From Macrothele yani (Eukaryota > Arthropoda > Arachnida > Araneae > Macrothelidae), in assembly GCA_039090855.1 (NCBI GenBank), contig CM076990.1, positions 198,467,232 through 198,531,231 of the forward strand: a DNA stretch of 64,000 nucleotides. Reading direction: 5' to 3'. Of the stretch, positions 21,010 through 31,965 are shown one piece after another. Each line of letters starts with the position of its first letter. The stretch's first letter is position 1. The position numbers and the translations under genes are program-made. The notes beneath the pieces are model-generated. The model saw only the letters and a list, made by a program, of their open reading frames with translations. It did no database searches and had not been told where the DNA came from.

Positions 21010-21800
21010 CTTTCAGAACAGGAGCAGTTCTACTTGGAATAGACTTGCACTAGTCAAGTACATACGATAATGGAATTTGTGATAATTCTCCCTGTAAAAT
21101 ATTTCCCAACAGTGCTGGTGGTGCTGGAGGTGGGAACTGCAATTTGACCTTTTGCTTCTGTATTCCCAGAAATGTTGAATAATATTGAGGTCTGGAGATT
21201 GAGGTGGCAAAGGCAACTACTGTACCTCATCTTCGTGCTCGGCAAACCACAACTTGACACGTTTTGCACAATGCACGGGTGCATTGTGCAAACGCTTGAA
21301 ACCAGGAACGGTCATTAGGCAACAATGCCTGCGACACTAGGTGCAAGTGATCCCCAAGAATGGATTGGTACTTTGAAGATGTGACACGACCCTTCAGAAC
21401 AATGGCCCTAAAGGAATCCCATGTTATGGCCCCCACAGCATCAAGGATCCACCTCCATGCATCACAGTCGGAAAAAAACTGTTGTGTTGTTACACTTTTG
21501 CAGTTTTTTGCCAAACGTACATTCTACCAGTGGTGGGAAACAATGTGAAACATGATTCATCAGACCAGATGACACGTTGCCAGTCTTTAGCATCCCAGTT
21601 TTCATGTGCTTTGCACCATCTTACACGTTTTATTACATTGATGTTGGTAATTATAGGTTTGTAGATTGCAGCAGAGCCATAAATACCGGCATTGTGCAGT
21701 TCCCGATGAATTGTTTACAAGGAAACGGGATCAGTCGGACTAGTGCTCAACACTGCTGCTATTTGCGGTTGCCGTGGTCCCGAGTTGAAAACGGGTCAAA
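21010..21800 (-). pseudogene. Tc1 transposase relic
   Basis: Minus strand, in order: RELHNAGIYGSAAIYKP, RVRWCKAHENWDAKDWQRVI, WSDESCFTLFPTTGRMYVW (first Asp), AWRWILDAVGAITWDSF with IVLKGRVTSSKYQSILGDHL, then PQSPDLNIIQHFWEYR. The last motif again has Gln in place of Glu. Frameshifts separate the blocks. No TIR recognised at either end; another Tc1 element begins 87 bp to the right. Confidence 0.82.
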
Positions 21801-21886
21801 ATTTTTGGACCCGGACGTCACATAATTGGAACTTACACGGATCTGTAAGTGACCCGACCCGGAAAAATCTGCTTTGAACTATAATA

Positions 21887-23154
21887 TACAGTGGTTGTCC
21901 AAAATAATGGATACATCTAGCTGAAAGCAGTGACTTTGGTATGTGCTGCTTTTTGAGTAAAACGAACATGTAGCTAAAAAAAAATTTTTTGTAAAAGTGT
22001 GTTGCTTATAGTCTCAAGGGTTTGATTACATTTTAAATTAGTGTTTGCATAATTTCGTTCCAGGGGAAGGCACAATGAGTGACCTGTCGGAGTTCCAAAG
22101 AGGGCAGATTGTAGGACCCCATCTGGTTGGTGCGTCGGTAACCACAGTGGCACAGGTATTGGAGGTATCGAGAGGTACCGTGTCGAAGATCATGACAGCA
22201 TACAATATTCGCGGCAAACATCATCTGCGAGATACAACTGTTGAAGGAAGACCAAACTCACTGCGAGAGACAGAAGGACATTAAAGGGGATTGTGACCGC
22301 AAGGAAGGAGACCACGGCGACGAAAGTGACTGCTGAGCTTAATGCACATCTCCAAAACTCAGTGTCGACCCATGCCGTGCGAAGGGAATTGCATAACCAC
22401 AATATTTACTGCAGAGCTGCGATTGCAAAATCCCTGGTGCCACAGGTGAATATGAAACGGAGACTACAGTATTGCCAGGAATATAAAACGTGGACTGCGG
22501 ATCAAGGGAAACATGTCCTGTTTTCCGATGAATCAAGTTTCTCACTATTCCCGACCACAGGACGGGTTTACTTGTGCAGAACCCCCGCAGAAGCCTACAA
22601 CCCAGACTGTCTCCTTCCTACAGTGAAGAATGGGGGTGGTTCAGTAATGCTTTGGGCCATGATCTCGTGGTTTGCAGCAGGTCCCATTATCACCTTACAC
22701 GGACGGATCACTAGCGGTGACTATCTCACCCTTTTGGCCGACCGTGTGCATTCAATGGCGCAGACATTGTTTCTTCTAGGGGATGCACCTTTCAAGATGA
22801 TGATTCACAGAAGTCGAACTGCTCAATCATGGTTTGAGGAACATTAATATGAAGTTGCACTCTTTCTCTGGCCTGCACAATCACCGGACTTAAACATCAT
22901 TGAGCCCCTGTGTGTGGTATGTGTTGGAAAACAGAGTGCGATCCCGTTATCCTCCTCTGGCGTCTCTCAAGTAATTGGAGCAGTTTCTGCAGGAAGAATG
23001 GTACAACATACCACTTACCACCATCCAGGACTTGGATGCGTCCATTCCAAGGAGGATTCAAGCAGTTTTAAATGCCAAGGGTGTTCCCACACCATATTAG
23101 GTGCGTAACACCTATTGTTTCAAGGTGTTTCCATTATTTTGGACAACCCCTGTA
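21887..23154 (+). mobile_element. Tc1-like transposon with complete TIRs
   Basis: The TIR TACAGTGGTTGTCCAAAATA at 21887 pairs with the inverse ending TTGGACAACCCCTGTA at 23154, 24 bp with one mismatch, flanked by TA. The length of 1.27 kb is typical of full-length Tc1 elements. Confidence 0.94.
22075..23103 (+). pseudogene. Tc1 transposase, few lesions
   Basis: It starts at the ATG at 22075 (MSDLSEFQRGQIVG). First HTH: SVTTVAQVLEVSRGTVSKIM. A frameshift near 22284 leads to the longest frame, 22293-22847: ARKETTATKVTAEL, VRRELHNHNIYCRAAI, FSDESSFSLFPTTGRVYLC (first Asp), GGGSVMLWAMISW. The second Asp motif is disrupted by a frameshift near 22790. After a stop at 22847, LFLWPAQSPDLNIIEPL carries the Glu. 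Inactive, but with comparatively few changes. Confidence 0.86.
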
Positions 23155-23505
23155 TATATTTAGGACGTTCAAAAAGTCTCTCCGCAGTTCCTTAGGTTAT
23201 ATGGAAATCAAGCAAATGTATTATTATAGGAACGAATAATTTACTCACTTTCTTACTGGAAGTATTGAAACTGTCGTCCTTCATTTGCAAGACATAACCG
23301 AAATGTTTTACACATGTTTTTAAACGCATCTGCCGGAGACAAAAGGCCCCTCCGCAGTTATTTTTAGGCTGTTCAACCTAATTTTTATGGCGCTACAATC
23401 AAAATTTTGGTTTGTTTAATTTCAGTTTTTGCTGTTCTCTTGATAACATATCAAAACTTCAGAATATGTTTCAAGAAACGCCCATTTTTTGCACGTTTAT
23501 GATGG
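23155..23505. other. No recognised feature
   Basis: Nothing recognised. There are weak GYCTCTCCGCAGTT direct repeats around 23175 and 23350. Confidence 0.4.
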
Positions 23506-23513
23506 GTTGAAAG

Positions 23514-24164
23514 CAAGCACGTATCCAGGATTTTTGTTTGGGGGGTCCGAGTCCGCGCAAAAACTAAGAATAATTTATATATAGCAGATGTAGGTGGCAA
23601 GTTGTATTGACCACATGCTATACCAACCTGCCACATGCTTAATGTTCATTTTACTATGCCACATCTTTTGGGGGAGGGAGGGGGACTCTGATACTATAGG
23701 GACAAATTTTTAAACTGATATAATAGAAGTAAAATAATTAATTAGGGGTGCTACTAGGAATAAATGAAAAGATCAAATGCAAAATATATGGAAATACATT
23801 AAACTGCCAATTTAAATTGCACAGAAACTTGCCTTGAAGATCATTCATAAACAAACCGTTCTATATTCATTCATTTTAATAGACTACATAAAGAAGCTTA
23901 AAAAGTTCTTTACTGCAGTTATTAAAAGTTCTTACTGCCGTTATGTAAGCCGTATGCCCTGGCATGGGTTCAGGGTAGGGGCATATGCGGAGGGCGCATG
24001 TGCCCCGGTGCCCCGGTGCCCCTGCCCAGTTACAAATTTGTTTATCGCTTTCTCTAAAACAATTTTGTGGACAATTACTAAAAATAATAATAATAATAAA
24101 AATCCACATTTTTGTTGCTGTTGAGTAACTTTTGGGAGGGGCCCCCTCCTTGGATACGTGCCTG
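23514..24164. mobile_element. Non-autonomous hAT element with an 8-bp TSD
   Basis: The ends CAAGCACGTATCC (23514) and GGATACGTGCCTG (24164) are inverted with one mismatch. They are flanked by a perfect 8-bp direct repeat GTTGAAAG (23506-23513 and 24165-24172), the TSD length of hAT transposases. The 650-bp interior has no transposase. It holds an (AAT)n tract and a GTGCCCCGGTGCCCC-type repeat. Confidence 0.85.
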
Positions 24165-24172
24165 GTTGAAAG

Positions 24173-25103
24173 TTTCCAAAATGTGGATGTTGTTTTCATC
24201 ATTACTCCTCAGAAGGAAGGGACACTTTTCCTTCTGAGGACCCTCTTCCTTCATATTGCACGACAAATAATTTTTTAGTCTGCGGGCACCAGTATCTAGC
24301 ACAAAATTCCTCAGTGCACATTCTTCCTTAAAAAGAAAAAGAAATTTTTTTGCTTTTCAAAAATAAAATGGGAATAAAAACTGGTTGACATGTTTCCACC
24401 TCTGCCGTGGTTTTGTTCTTCTGCTGTACTATCCGTGCCAACGTTCGCCTGTTCTTACCTGACACCTTCGTATGGCGTTCACAATTTGCACTTTTGGAGG
24501 CACGGCCGTGTTTTTTTTTTTGTTTTTTTTTGTTTTTGTTAGGCAGTCATAATCTTCGATTTAGTTCCTCGTTTTACGCTTACTACTTCTGCCGTTCTAG
24601 ATACTAAAGCTCCTGCAAGACGCGCACCAATGATCATGCCTTTTTTGAGGTCACTAAGATCTGTTATTGTCGACAATTACTCCACAATAGCTGTCACACC
24701 TGCGACTGTGGTAGTACTATTTTATAGCCGAGACCGTACTGCACCCACTTATATGCCTTACATCACGGGTGACATCGTCCCTATGGTTTGCATACGGCGC
24801 ATTTCATGTACTCCAGTCGCAGTCGGTGATTCCATGATTTTGATACACCTCTGTATGCTCATTCTTTATGTATTGCATGTCTGAATTCTCTTAGACAAGT
24901 GGTCTTAAATTAGAGGTAGTTGTTAAAGTAAAAACAAAAAAACAAAAAACTGCATATTTGAAAATTTCCCCTTCTCAAACGTGTTTGAAACTATATGCAT
25001 CACCCAGGGCCTTAGCTACCGGAAAGGTGTCGCCCTCCCAGGTTGATCATACTACGTAGGAGCGTGAATTCATTCTCTGAAGGACATAAAGAAATTTGAT
25101 AAT
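24173..25103. other. No recognised feature
   Basis: AT-rich. No coding or element termini that I can defend. Confidence 0.4.
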
Positions 25104-25704
25104 CGGAAAAGTCCCCCACAGGAAAACTCCCCTACATTCGAAAAAGTCCCCCACCGTTTTCAGTCAGGAACCGTGCACAAATCGCAGTTTACATAAAATA
25201 TCGAATGTGGGGGAGATTTCTGGGATCACCATTTCCATTTTCACCCTTTGTAAAACAAATGCAGGCGAACAACGTGCACAAATATGTCGTACAACGGCAT
25301 TTCCTTTTTTTTTTAATGCAACCTACAGATGTTTTCCACTTTTACCGTAGTTTATAGTAACATTCTGACACGGTGGGGAAAATTTCCAGGGTCGGCATTT
25401 CAACTTTAACCGCAGGTTATAATAAAAATCAGTCTTACAATTAGCTGGACGGGGTGGGGGAAATTTCCAGGGTCGGCATTTCGACTTTTATGCAGTATAT
25501 AGTTAGACAAGTTAGTAAAATCATGCAATGCATTGATTATGATACGCTTTGCAACATACCAGAAATCATTACTCAAGTTATGAGGATAATGGCTGTGGAA
25601 TAAATCTCGCTCCTGTGCCCTGACCTTTGACCCCATTTCGATTATATTATACAGAATTGATTCAGTATACCTCCAGAACAAGATAAAGTTTTGTCGCAAT
25701 CAAA

Positions 25705-25981
25705 GCATTTTTACATAAGTTATGACGCATTAGGGCAATGGAATGAATCCCACTCCTATGTCCTGACCTTTAACCCCATTTCGTCCATTTCCAATAGGTT
25801 TTGTTCCCAGCTGGTCCCCTACCACATGCTAAAATTTAATCGAAATCGAAGCATTTTTACATAAGTTATGACGCATAAGGGCAATGAAATGGATCCCTCT
25901 CCATGTCCTGACCTTTGACCCTATTTCGTCCATTTTCAATAGGGTTCGGCCCCAATGGTCCCCTACCACATACTAAAATTT
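25705..25981 (+). repeat. Tandem repeat, ~146-bp unit
   Basis: Two clear units begin GCATTTTTACATAAGTTATG at 25705 and 25851, each containing CCTGACCTTTRACCC and ending near CTAAAATTT; an older unit precedes them. One partial unit continues at 33169 in the same orientation, beyond the inner element. Confidence 0.85.
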
Positions 25982-25984
25982 GGT

Positions 25985-26755
25985 GAACACCCGTTTCCCC
26001 TAATCCGTTTCCCCTAATTCCCGTTTCCCCTAATCACGTTTACCCCAATGGCGTTTCCCCGAAATCGCTTTTACCCGAATTCCCATTTCCCCTAATTTCG
26101 TTTCCCCTAATCTCGGTTCCCCTAAATCTCGTTTCCCCTCATTCGCATTTGCCCTAAACACGTTTACCCCAATGGCGTTTCCCCGAAATCGCTTTTACCC
26201 GAATTCCCATTTACCCTAATTTCGTTCCCCCTAATTTCGTTTCCCCTAAATCTCGTTTCCACCCAATGGCGTTTCCCCGAAATCGCTTTTACCCGAATTC
26301 CCATTTCCCCTAATTTCGTTTCCCCTAATCTCGGTTCCCCTAAATCTCGTTTCCCCTAATTCGCATTTGCCCTAAACACGTTTACCCCAATGGCGTTTCC
26401 CGGAAATCGCTTTTACCCGAATTCCCATTTCCCTAATTTCGTTTCCCCTAATCTCGGTTCCCCTAAATCTCGTTTCCCCTAATTCGCATTTGCCCTAAAC
26501 ACGTTTACCCCAATGGCGTTTCCCCGAAATCGCTTTTACCCGAATTCCCATTTCCCCTAATTTCGTTTCCCCTAATCTCGTTTCCCCTAAATCTCATTTC
26601 CTCTAATTCACGTTTGCCCTAAACACGTTTGTCCGTATCAAAGTTTCCCTTAAAAACGTTTACTGTATCAAGTTTGTTCTAATTCTCCTTTGCCTTGATT
26701 CGCGTTTTCCCCAAATCATGTTTGTCCTGATTTTCGTTGAGTGAAATAAAACGTT
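25985..26755 (+). repeat. Higher-order minisatellite array, CGTTTCCCCTAAT-type
   Basis: Units of 15-16 bp (variants CGTTTACCCCAATGG, CGCTTTTACCCGAATT, CGTTTCCCCTAATCT) are organised into a higher-order repeat of about 124 bp. The marker CGTTTACCCCAATGGCG recurs near 26037, 26161, 26379 and 26502. The last 150 bp degrade gradually. Confidence 0.95.
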
Positions 26756-26896
26756 TCTTTTATCGCCAAAATTCAGGGAAAAAATCGGATTTATCGTGAA
26801 ATTCAGGAAAAAAAATCGGATTTATCGTGAAATTCAGGAAAAAATCGTTGTATGTAATTTTTTATCGTCAAATTCAGGAAAATATATGTATATTTA

Positions 26897-27665
26897 ATCA
26901 TCATCATCAACCATTTTCAATCTACTGCTAGATGAATAAAGATCTCACCAAGTTTCTTCCAGTACGGTCTGTTTTGCCCCAGTCTCCACCATCTCACTCC
27001 CGCATGCTTTCGAATTTCATCCACCCATCTCACTCCCGCATGCTTTTGAATTTCATCCACTCATCTCCAATGTGGTCTTCTTCTGGGTCTTTTCCTGTCC
27101 CTTGGAGTCCAATCTAAAATTTCAGCTGTCCATCCATGGTCCGTTCTTCTGGCAACATGTCCAGCCGATTGCCGTTTCAGGGATTTTACTCTGCTCATGA
27201 TGTCTTCCACTCTTGTCATTTTTCGGATCCACGTGTTCCTCTTCTTATCTCTCCTGGTTACACCAAGCATGCACCTTTCCATGCTTTTTTGAGTTGTCTG
27301 CAGCCTTTGTATGTCTCTTTTAGTTAAGGTCCACGTCTCCGCACCATACGTAAGCACTGGAAGGATGCATTGATCAAACACTTTTCTTTTAAGACATAAT
27401 GGCATATTGCTCTTGAAAATTATGCTGTTTCTTCCAAAAGCTCTCCAGGCAAGTTTTGTACGCCGATTAATTTCTTCATCAATGTGACCCTCACTTGATA
27501 TCTGCTGTCCAAGATAAACGTACGTGCCTGTTACCTCCAGCTTTTCTCCATCAATCGATAAATCTTCATTTCTTGTAAAAGCATTGTACATCACTTTTGT
27601 CTTCTGAAAGTTCATTTTTAATCCCACATTCTTTACTCTTGTCAGCAAGTTCCTGGGTTATACTC
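26897..27665 (-). mobile_element. RTE LINE, 5'-truncated copy A
   Basis: The 3' end lies at the left with the RTE-type (ATC)n tail at 26897-26909. The coding piece 27061-27648 translates to the C-terminal part of the reverse-transcriptase protein (VGLKMNFQKTKVMYNAFTR through WTAEILDWTPRDRKRPRRR), then lacks the final codons because of a deletion. Homology stops at 27665 in ACTCTGCAGCT, where copy B begins after a shared TSD. Confidence 0.9.
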
Positions 27666-27686
27666 TGCAGCTATATATCATCATTG

Positions 27687-29216
27687 TCAACCATTATCAA
27701 TCCACTGCTGGACGAAGGTCTCCCCAAGTTTCCTCCACAACGGTCTGTCTTGTGCCAGTCTCTTCCATGTCACTTCCGCATATTTTCGAATTTCATCCAC
27801 CCATCTCCCATGTGGTCTTCTTCTGGGTCTTTTCCTGTCCCTTGGAATCCAATCTAAAATTTCGGCTGTCCATCTATGGTCTGTCCCTCTGGCAGTATGT
27901 CCAGCCCATTGCCATTTCAGGGATTTAACTCTAATCATGATGTCTTCCACTCTCGTCATTTTTCGGATCCACGAGTTCCTCTTCTTATCTCTCCTGGTTA
28001 TACCAAGCATGCACCTCTCCATGCTACTTTGAGTTGTCTGCAGCCTTTGTATGTCTCTTTTAGTTAAGGTCCACGTCTCTGCACCATACGTAAGCACTGG
28101 AAGGATGCATTGATCAAACACTTTTCTTTTAAGACATAATGGCATATTGCTTTTGAAAATTATGCTGTTTCTTCCAAAAGCTCTCCAGGCAAGTTTTGTA
28201 CGCCGATTAATTTCTTCATCAATGTGACCCTCACTTGATATCTGCTGTCCAAGATAAACATACGTATCTGTTATCTCCAGTTTTTCTCCATCAATCGATA
28301 AATCTTCATTTCTTGTAAAAGCATTGAACATCAGTTTTGTCTTCTGAAAGTTCATTTTTAATCCCACTTCTTTACCCTTGTCAGCAAGTTCCTGGATCAT
28401 ACTCTGCAGCTCTGATGGGGTAGTTGCAAAAATGACTACGTCATCAGCAAAACGAAGGTGGGTTAGATAATCTCCATTAATCTTTATCCCCTTGTTTTCC
28501 CAGCTCAGTGACTGAAAGACATTTTCCAATGTGGCATTAAAGAGCTTCGGAGATATGGTGTCACCTTGTCTCACTCCCTTTCCAATTTTTATGTGTGTTG
28601 TATTTTCAAACAGCCGAATCTTTGCACTTGCGTTTTCATAGATGTTATTAATAATATTAATGTATGCATCTTCAATACCGCAGGATTTCAGAGCCGTTGT
28701 AACTGCTGATGGTTTCACCGAATCAAAGGCTTTTTCATAATCGATAAAAGCCATGCACAATGGAAGTTCATATTCCCTCGCTCTTTCAATTAGTTCTCTC
28801 AGTACGTGGATATGATCTATTGTGCTGTAGCCACTCCTGAATCCAGCTTGTTCTCTCGGTTGAGCCATGTCCAGTGTTACCTTCAAGCGGTGTGAAAGAA
28901 CTTTAGTGAAGATTTTATAAACCACTGATAGGAGGCTGATAGGTCTGTAGTTCCTGAGATCCTCAATGTCACCTTTTTTATGTAGCAGGATCATTGTAGC
29001 ATTGTTCCAATCCTCAGGAATCTTCCCTTCATTAAGGCATCGAGTGAAAATTTGGGCGAGTACTGTTTCAATTTGTCCACTTGCTTCTTGTAGGATGTCT
29101 ACAGTAATTCCATCTTCTCCTGGAGCTTTCCCCGCTTCATGTTCTTGATTGCATGAGCAACTTCTGCTGGGAGGACTGGAAGAACTCTGGTACCTTTCGT
29201 GATGTCTGGAGTACAT
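27687..29216 (-). CDS. RTE reverse transcriptase
   Basis: Open frame of 509 codons; real homology starts at AGKAPGEDGITVDIL, after the one-base deletion. Reverse-transcriptase blocks are all present: NATMILLHKKGDIEDLRNYR, ISLLSVVYKIFTKVLSHRL, QAGFRSGYSTIDHI, FIDYEKAFDSVKPSAV, GVRQGDTISPKLFNATLE and HLRFADDVVIFA, where FADD is the catalytic dyad. Then VGLKMNFQKTKLMFNA, and a C-terminal region with SYLG-like TYVYLGQQISSEG and WTAEILDWIPRDRKR. It ends QQWIDNG just before the 3' tail. The enzyme copies element RNA at the nicked target. Confidence 0.95.
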   Translation of the reverse strand: MYSRHHERYQSSSSPPSRSCSCNQEHEAGKAPGEDGITVDILQEASGQIETVLAQIFTRCLNEGKIPEDWNNATMILLHKKGDIEDLRNYRPISLLSVVYKIFTKVLSHRLKVTLDMAQPREQAGFRSGYSTIDHIHVLRELIERAREYELPLCMAFIDYEKAFDSVKPSAVTTALKSCGIEDAYINIINNIYENASAKIRLFENTTHIKIGKGVRQGDTISPKLFNATLENVFQSLSWENKGIKINGDYLTHLRFADDVVIFATTPSELQSMIQELADKGKEVGLKMNFQKTKLMFNAFTRNEDLSIDGEKLEITDTYVYLGQQISSEGHIDEEINRRTKLAWRAFGRNSIIFKSNMPLCLKRKVFDQCILPVLTYGAETWTLTKRDIQRLQTTQSSMERCMLGITRRDKKRNSWIRKMTRVEDIMIRVKSLKWQWAGHTARGTDHRWTAEILDWIPRDRKRPRRRPHGRWVDEIRKYAEVTWKRLAQDRPLWRKLGETFVQQWIDNG

Positions 29217-30265
29217 GTATCATCCCTTTCATATAATTTGGAGTAGAAATCTTTCACTCTTGTCAAAATTTCGCCTCTATTTCTTGTTATAGAACCATCT
29301 TCTTTTCTCAGAGCCATAATCTGTTTTCTTCCCTTACTGAGATGTCCCTTTGCTATCTTTAGGCTTTGGTTGTTTTTAATTGCTTTCCTCACTAGCTCAC
29401 AGTTGAATTTCCTTACGTCTTCAGTGATACTTTTTCGTGCTGTCTTGCATAGCTCTATATATTCCACCTTGGAAGTCACATCTTCTTTAGTTGTCCTTAT
29501 CTCTCTTCTTTTTTGCATCAACATTTTGGTTTTTCCTGATAATTTGTTCACATGCAACTTGTTCTTAGACCCAGCGAATTTTGTTGCTGTTTCCATAAGA
29601 GCTTTGGTTACTTTTCTGTTAACTTCCAAAATATCCACTTCTTCCGATGTTAGGCCTTCTAAAGCAGAGAATCTGTTCTTCAGTTCCAACTTGAAAGTAT
29701 TATGGTGTTTTTTAAGGTTGGTTATGTCAATACATTTTGTTTGTCTTATGAGCTTGCCACGTTCCAGTTTAGTGTTGAGGTGCATCTTACATCTCACCAA
29801 TCTATGGTCACTACCTGTGTTGAACTTGTTCAGCACACTGCAGTCTTCTATGACGAATTTTTTGTTACACATAATAAAATCAATTTCTTTTGTCGTCCCA
29901 ATTGGATGTCTCCATGTCCATTTCCTGTGTGGCTTTTTCTTGAAGAAGGAGTTCAAGATGAAAAACCCTTCTGCCTCTGCAAACTCAACGAGAGTATTTC
30001 CACACTGGTTTCTGTTGCCGTGACCGAATTTACCTACTGAAGTTTCATTCTGTTGCCGTTGCCCTATTTTTGCATTGAAATCTCCCATAATTATCTTCAA
30101 GTGCTGCTTACCTTTATTATTTAGATCACGAATTTCCTCATAAAATTCTTCAATTTTTTTCTTCAGCATGACTTGTGGTGGGTGCATAAGTTTGAATAAT
30201 CTGAGCCTGGTATCTTCTCGAGAGTTGGATAACGAGTCGTGCAGCTCTGTCAGAGGAACTTTCAA
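29099..30265 (-). CDS. RTE endonuclease C-terminal part and linker
   Basis: Continues the polyprotein after the frameshift at about 30160. KKIEEFYEEIRDLN leads to IIMGDFNAKIGQR, the GDFNA motif of APE endonucleases. RKWTWRHPIGTTKEIDFIM (the W-x(n)-IDF block) follows, and then FNTGSDHRLVRCKM, the catalytic SDH motif. A lysine-rich linker leads into AHAIKNMKRGK, the start of the reverse transcriptase. The frame breaks at about 29110 through loss of one A (CGAGGAAAAG in copy C, CGGGGAAAG here). The first dozens of residues of the open frame, before KKIEEF, are out-of-frame translation. Confidence 0.88.
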   Translation of the reverse strand: MKVPLTELHDSLSNSREDTRLRLFKLMHPPQVMLKKKIEEFYEEIRDLNNKGKQHLKIIMGDFNAKIGQRQQNETSVGKFGHGNRNQCGNTLVEFAEAEGFFILNSFFKKKPHRKWTWRHPIGTTKEIDFIMCNKKFVIEDCSVLNKFNTGSDHRLVRCKMHLNTKLERGKLIRQTKCIDITNLKKHHNTFKLELKNRFSALEGLTSEEVDILEVNRKVTKALMETATKFAGSKNKLHVNKLSGKTKMLMQKRREIRTTKEDVTSKVEYIELCKTARKSITEDVRKFNCELVRKAIKNNQSLKIAKGHLSKGRKQIMALRKEDGSITRNRGEILTRVKDFYSKLYERDDTCTPDITKGTRVLPVLPAEVAHAIKNMKRGKLQEKMELL

Positions 30266-30713
30266 CTTCTAGAACTTTATCCTTCAGTTTCTTGTTTATT
30301 ATAAATCCAACACCACTAGTTCTACCAGTATCTGTCCCACGATAGTAGAAGAGATGTCCACTTTTCAGTTCAATGAGATCTTCTCCTTTTCTCCTTACCT
30401 CACTTAGCCCGACGATGTCCCACTTGATCCTTTGTAGTTCCTCTTCCAATTCAAGAAGCCTTGAATCAGAAGATAGGGAGCGTCCGTTGTACGTAGCCAA
30501 GGTCAGCATCAGATGGCAGCCTAGTCCGGTCCTCCGGTGATTCTCAGCACCCTCTGCCTTCATGTCACACTGGCCGCTGCCTTGGCCAGGTACATTCCAG
30601 CTGCCGGAGACTGAGGGCCAAGATTTAAGTTGTGGAGTCATTTTGGAGGGGTTTGGCCATAACTCACCACGCTGGCCAAGCGGGTTGGTGAGTGTGGGAT
30701 AGCATTTCCTCAA
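30150..30713 (-). CDS. RTE endonuclease region (APE-type), N-terminal part
   Basis: First section of the RTE polyprotein. LTLATYNGRSLSSDSRL is the start of the AP-endonuclease-like fold, which nicks target DNA to prime reverse transcription. IVGLSEVRRKGED carries the metal-binding Glu, followed by YYRGTDTGRTSGVGFIINK. The frame runs on to TYAPTTSHAEEK and is lost there: an extra A in a run of seven A's at about 30160 shifts the frame. The rest continues in 29099-30265. The leader before LTLATYN may be noncoding or a short N-terminal extension; the start codon is uncertain. Confidence 0.85.
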   Translation of the reverse strand: MRKCYPTLTNPLGQRGELWPNPSKMTPQLKSWPSVSGSWNVPGQGSGQCDMKAEGAENHRRTGLGCHLMLTLATYNGRSLSSDSRLLELEEELQRIKWDIVGLSEVRRKGEDLIELKSGHLFYYRGTDTGRTSGVGFIINKKLKDKVLEVESSSDRAARLVIQLSRRYQAQIIQTYAPTTSHAEEKN

Positions 30714-30816
30714 ATCCCGATGGTATAGTTATACCGCTATTGGCGGTCGTCAGAGCCCCTTTAGTGGGAACAGGATGCACCACGAGAAGGCGGGGTTGAC
30801 ATTTGCAGCTATATAT

Positions 30817-31559
30817 ATATATACCCAAAAGCAGAGTTAAGGACAAAATTTAAAACAGAATTTTAAAACAAAATTTTTTAACACACATTCTGAAGATCAT
30901 GACGCGCAACGCAGCAGTGATGAATATCCAGAAATTAAGTTTGTATATATATAACATTGAACATGACGGGCGTCTCTTGAACTATTCTAACCAAAAATTA
31001 TCTTCTATTGGTACATATTCAAATAAATTGTATAAAACTGAAAGTAGAATTCGAAATAATTGGTTTTCGTATCAAATGAAATTATAAATGAAATTATTTT
31101 TCGTATAAATTAAAAACTAAAGCTTTAAGAAAGCACACAAATAAACGTAGTTTCAGGTAAAATTAACTTTTGTAGCTTTTGTTTTTCTTTTTGTTACAAA
31201 CTTTATTACAATGTCCAAATTGTCTAAGTCTGTAGCAATTTTGTTTTAATTACTAACGAAAAAAAAAAAGTCGTTGCTGTTTCACATTTAATCAGAAGTA
31301 ACTTTTCATATTTCTAAGTTTGGAAAACGATCTATCGGTGTAAGCCACTGCTACAGACAGTAAAAATTTGAAAAGAGGATTTTGTGCACCTTATTGCCGC
31401 TATCAATTCTCAGGAACGAAAGAGGAGGCATCGTAATTTTTTTTTTAAATTACAAAATTTTTCTTTATCCTTTTTGGATTTCAAGTTCAACAGAAAGAAA
31501 AGGAAAGATGTTTATTTTCAGGCAGTGTAAAAATCCATAAAATCCAAAACAAATTTCGT
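30817..31559. other. No recognised feature
   Basis: Spacer inside the 7.2-kb foldback, AT-rich, no coding. Confidence 0.4.
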
Positions 31560-31965
31560 TTAGCTTAACATTGTACACGTGTGCCCCCCCCCCCCCCCCC
31601 CCCGACAGTTTTCTTGAAGCAGCACATGCCCTTAGATGATTCGTTGACTTGTAGGTTGTAAATGCTGAAAATCTCCCGATCAGACCAGAAATTCTTTATA
31701 TTTTATACTTTTGGTGTTAACCCCCCCCCCCGAAAGGTTTCGTGAGGCAGCACATGCCCTCAGATAATTAATTGCAGACTTGCAGTTTGTAAATCCTGAA
31801 ATCTTTTGTTCAGTTGTAGTTCATAAACATTTTTTTTAAAGAATTACATTAATAATCGCAATTAAGAAAAGACGAAATTACGGAAACTTTATGTGATTCA
31901 GATAACCAACTTCCAAGATTATACGGTCTGTTAAAATTTTTGTGGCCAGTTAATCGATGGCCAGT
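31560..31965 (+). mobile_element. Half copy of the 1-kb foldback element
   Basis: Matches the right arm of 18096-19127: a poly-C tract, ACAGTTTTCTTGAAGCAGCA, AATGCTGAAAATCTCCCGAT, then CTTTTGTTCAGTTGTAG and the terminus AAAATTTTTGTGGCCAG. Two sub-units are present. The left arm is missing. Confidence 0.8.

Larger units (their letters stand above)
27679..30803 (-). mobile_element. RTE LINE, nearly full-length young copy B
   Basis: 3.1 kb, with its 3' (ATC)n-type tail on the left, flanked by a 13-bp TSD TGCAGCTATATAT (27666-27678 and 30804-30816). It covers a 5' leader, the APE endonuclease and the reverse transcriptase. Only two single-base indels break its frame, at about 30160 and about 29110, and it has no premature stops beyond those. 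It has inserted at the 5' junction of copy A. The catalytic residues I can see are intact, so it is either very young or a copy of an active source. Confidence 0.93.

Noticed and set aside
29370..30023. Long plus-strand frame of 217 codons
   Set aside because: It is antisense to the RTE endonuclease-linker frame; composition and context show a shadow frame.
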